A stretch of DNA of 64,000 bases. Source: Pseudodesulfovibrio nedwellii (GTDB lineage Bacteria; Desulfobacterota; Desulfovibrionia; Desulfovibrionales; Desulfovibrionaceae). The translations under genes were made by a program, and so were the position numbers. Within the stretch, counting starts at the first letter, position 1. Each line of letters opens with the position of its first letter. This document shows positions 63,237 through 64,000 of the stretch, one piece after another. The stretch lies in the NCBI RefSeq assembly GCF_027923765.1, contig NZ_AP026709.1, positions 615,501-679,500 on the forward strand, given 5' to 3'. The notes beneath the pieces are model-generated. The model saw nothing but the letters and a program-made list of their open reading frames with translations. It made no database searches and was not told the origin of the DNA.

Positions 63237-64000
63237 GTGTTAACACTGGTCCTTATCGCTACTGTCGGGGCGTGGATAGGCTTTGCCAACCCCGTGTTTC
63301 ATTTTCCCCTGGCCGCATTGGCCTTTCCTCTCGGGCTTGCCTGGATTGGTTTTCGCGCTACATCTTGGAAAAAAGCCCTTAAATACGGTTGGTTCGCTGG
63401 GACATTGGCTGCCACAGGTTGTTATTACTGGATGGTTATTCCTGTCCAGATCTACGGAGGGTTGCCATGGTTCATCGCCCTACCCTGTCCGATTTTGCTC
63501 GCCGCATCCATAAGTCTCTACTTTGGCTTATTTTCAGTGGGCATGTATTACGCGGGCAAACAGATTGACGGCATCCCCCTGTGTTTGTTGGCTGGTTTCT
63601 CTTGGGCATCCATGGAAATGCTTATGGGAACGTTGTTTTCCGGCTTCCCCTGGATTAATTTATCTTCCGCATTCGCCTCGTGGCCATTTGCCATTCAAAG
63701 CGCGTCTGTGCTTGGAGCATATGGGCTTTCCGGGGTTTTCGCGATGCTGGCCGTGGCATTATTGCTCTACAGCACATACAAAAGTACTCTATGGCTTGCT
63801 GTAGGCTTAACCCTTTGTCTGACAGTATTTGGTGTCTACAGAGTAACAACTTTTGATACCGGCACACCGGATTTCCCAATTTCACTGATTCAAGGAAATG
63901 TTGACCAGGGAAAAAAATGGGCGCCCTCGTATCAAGCCGCTACTGTAAAGAAATACAGTAAGTTGACTTTGGAGGCGATGCGAGATCATAAGTCTGTTTT
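63237..64000 (+). CDS. lnt: Apolipoprotein N-acyltransferase, N-terminal part
   Basis: An open frame from a GTG at 63237 to the right edge (254 codons). Several transmembrane helices occupy about residues 1-195. The segment FPWINLSSAFASWPFAIQ, then SVLGAYGLSG, is typical of Lnt, and the nitrilase-like domain begins with ISLIQGNVDQGKKWAP. Lnt adds the third acyl chain to lipoproteins in the inner membrane. The catalytic Glu-Lys-Cys lie outside the window. Confidence 0.9.
   Translation, partial: MLTLVLIATVGAWIGFANPVFHFPLAALAFPLGLAWIGFRATSWKKALKYGWFAGTLAATGCYYWMVIPVQIYGGLPWFIALPCPILLAASISLYFGLFSVGMYYAGKQIDGIPLCLLAGFSWASMEMLMGTLFSGFPWINLSSAFASWPFAIQSASVLGAYGLSGVFAMLAVALLLYSTYKSTLWLAVGLTLCLTVFGVYRVTTFDTGTPDFPISLIQGNVDQGKKWAPSYQAATVKKYSKLTLEAMRDHKSV

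Noticed and set aside
1-64000. CRISPR arrays, tRNA or rRNA genes, insertion sequences
   Set aside because: All larger intergenic stretches were read on both strands; no regularly spaced repeats, cloverleaf-like sequence or transposase remnants were seen.

Overview
The window looks like a core chromosomal segment of a sulfate-reducing deltaproteobacterium of the family Desulfovibrionaceae, most likely Pseudodesulfovibrio or a close relative. The evidence is gene content and gene style: a split, ferredoxin-linked glutamate synthase, an LL-diaminopimelate aminotransferase, an adenylate kinase with the Cys/His metal site known from Desulfovibrio gigas, a PxxKW cysteine-rich protein, a precorrin-2 dehydrogenase / CcsA-like / hemA heme cluster, and the rpsU-yqeY-mutS2-dnaG-rpoD operon. 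Base composition is even throughout. I see no tRNA, rRNA, insertion sequence, prophage or CRISPR array. The genus call is inference.

Layout. 1-2.7 kb: end of an exported protein gene, a small YHS/TRASH-like protein, folK and dapL (all minus). 2.9-15.1 kb (plus): xerD, a DHH-CBS-CBS-tRNA nucleotidyltransferase fusion, a HIT protein, lapA, lapB, mutS, a lipoprotein, lysA, rsmE, rarA. 15.2-17.7 kb (minus): two glycosyltransferases. 17.8-22.8 kb (plus): tetrapyrrole genes, an unknown protein, tilS, adk. 23-31.6 kb (minus): five-gene glutamate synthase cluster, then yajC-secD-secF with no visible terminator between them. 31.7-33.7 kb (plus): a sodium:solute symporter with its small accessory protein, preceded by a leader region. 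33.8-41.1 kb (plus): dut, argD, a small unknown gene, prmA, an endonuclease III-like glycosylase, and the envC-like / ctp / polysaccharide deacetylase cell-envelope set. 41.4-46.7 kb (plus): fliM behind a sigma-54-type promoter, a TrpX-like ABC transporter, ndk, proC. 46.7-55.9 kb (minus): cbiB, rpoD, dnaG, mutS2, yqeY, rpsU, a small membrane protein, hup, rsmA. 56-64 kb (plus): apt, mtnP, mtaD, the PxxKW protein, an M20 hydrolase, mnmG, a CorC-like CBS protein and the start of lnt.

The most interesting signal is between the glutamate synthase operon and the symporter. Positions 31737-31826 encode a 29-codon peptide with nine Phe codons in a stretch of twelve. It is followed by three RNA segments that can form mutually exclusive hairpins, ending in an intrinsic terminator just before the symporter genes. 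This is the architecture of phenylalanine transcription attenuation, here placed in front of a transporter rather than pheA or pheST. It predicts that the symporter takes up phenylalanine or a related aromatic compound.

Other points: folK seems to start at an ATA codon overlapping the dapL stop; the rpsU Shine-Dalgarno sequence is partly in a hairpin and the gene starts with TTG; the cbiB start abuts the rpoD terminator; and the promoter of the PxxKW gene carries a perfect inverted repeat between -35 and -10.
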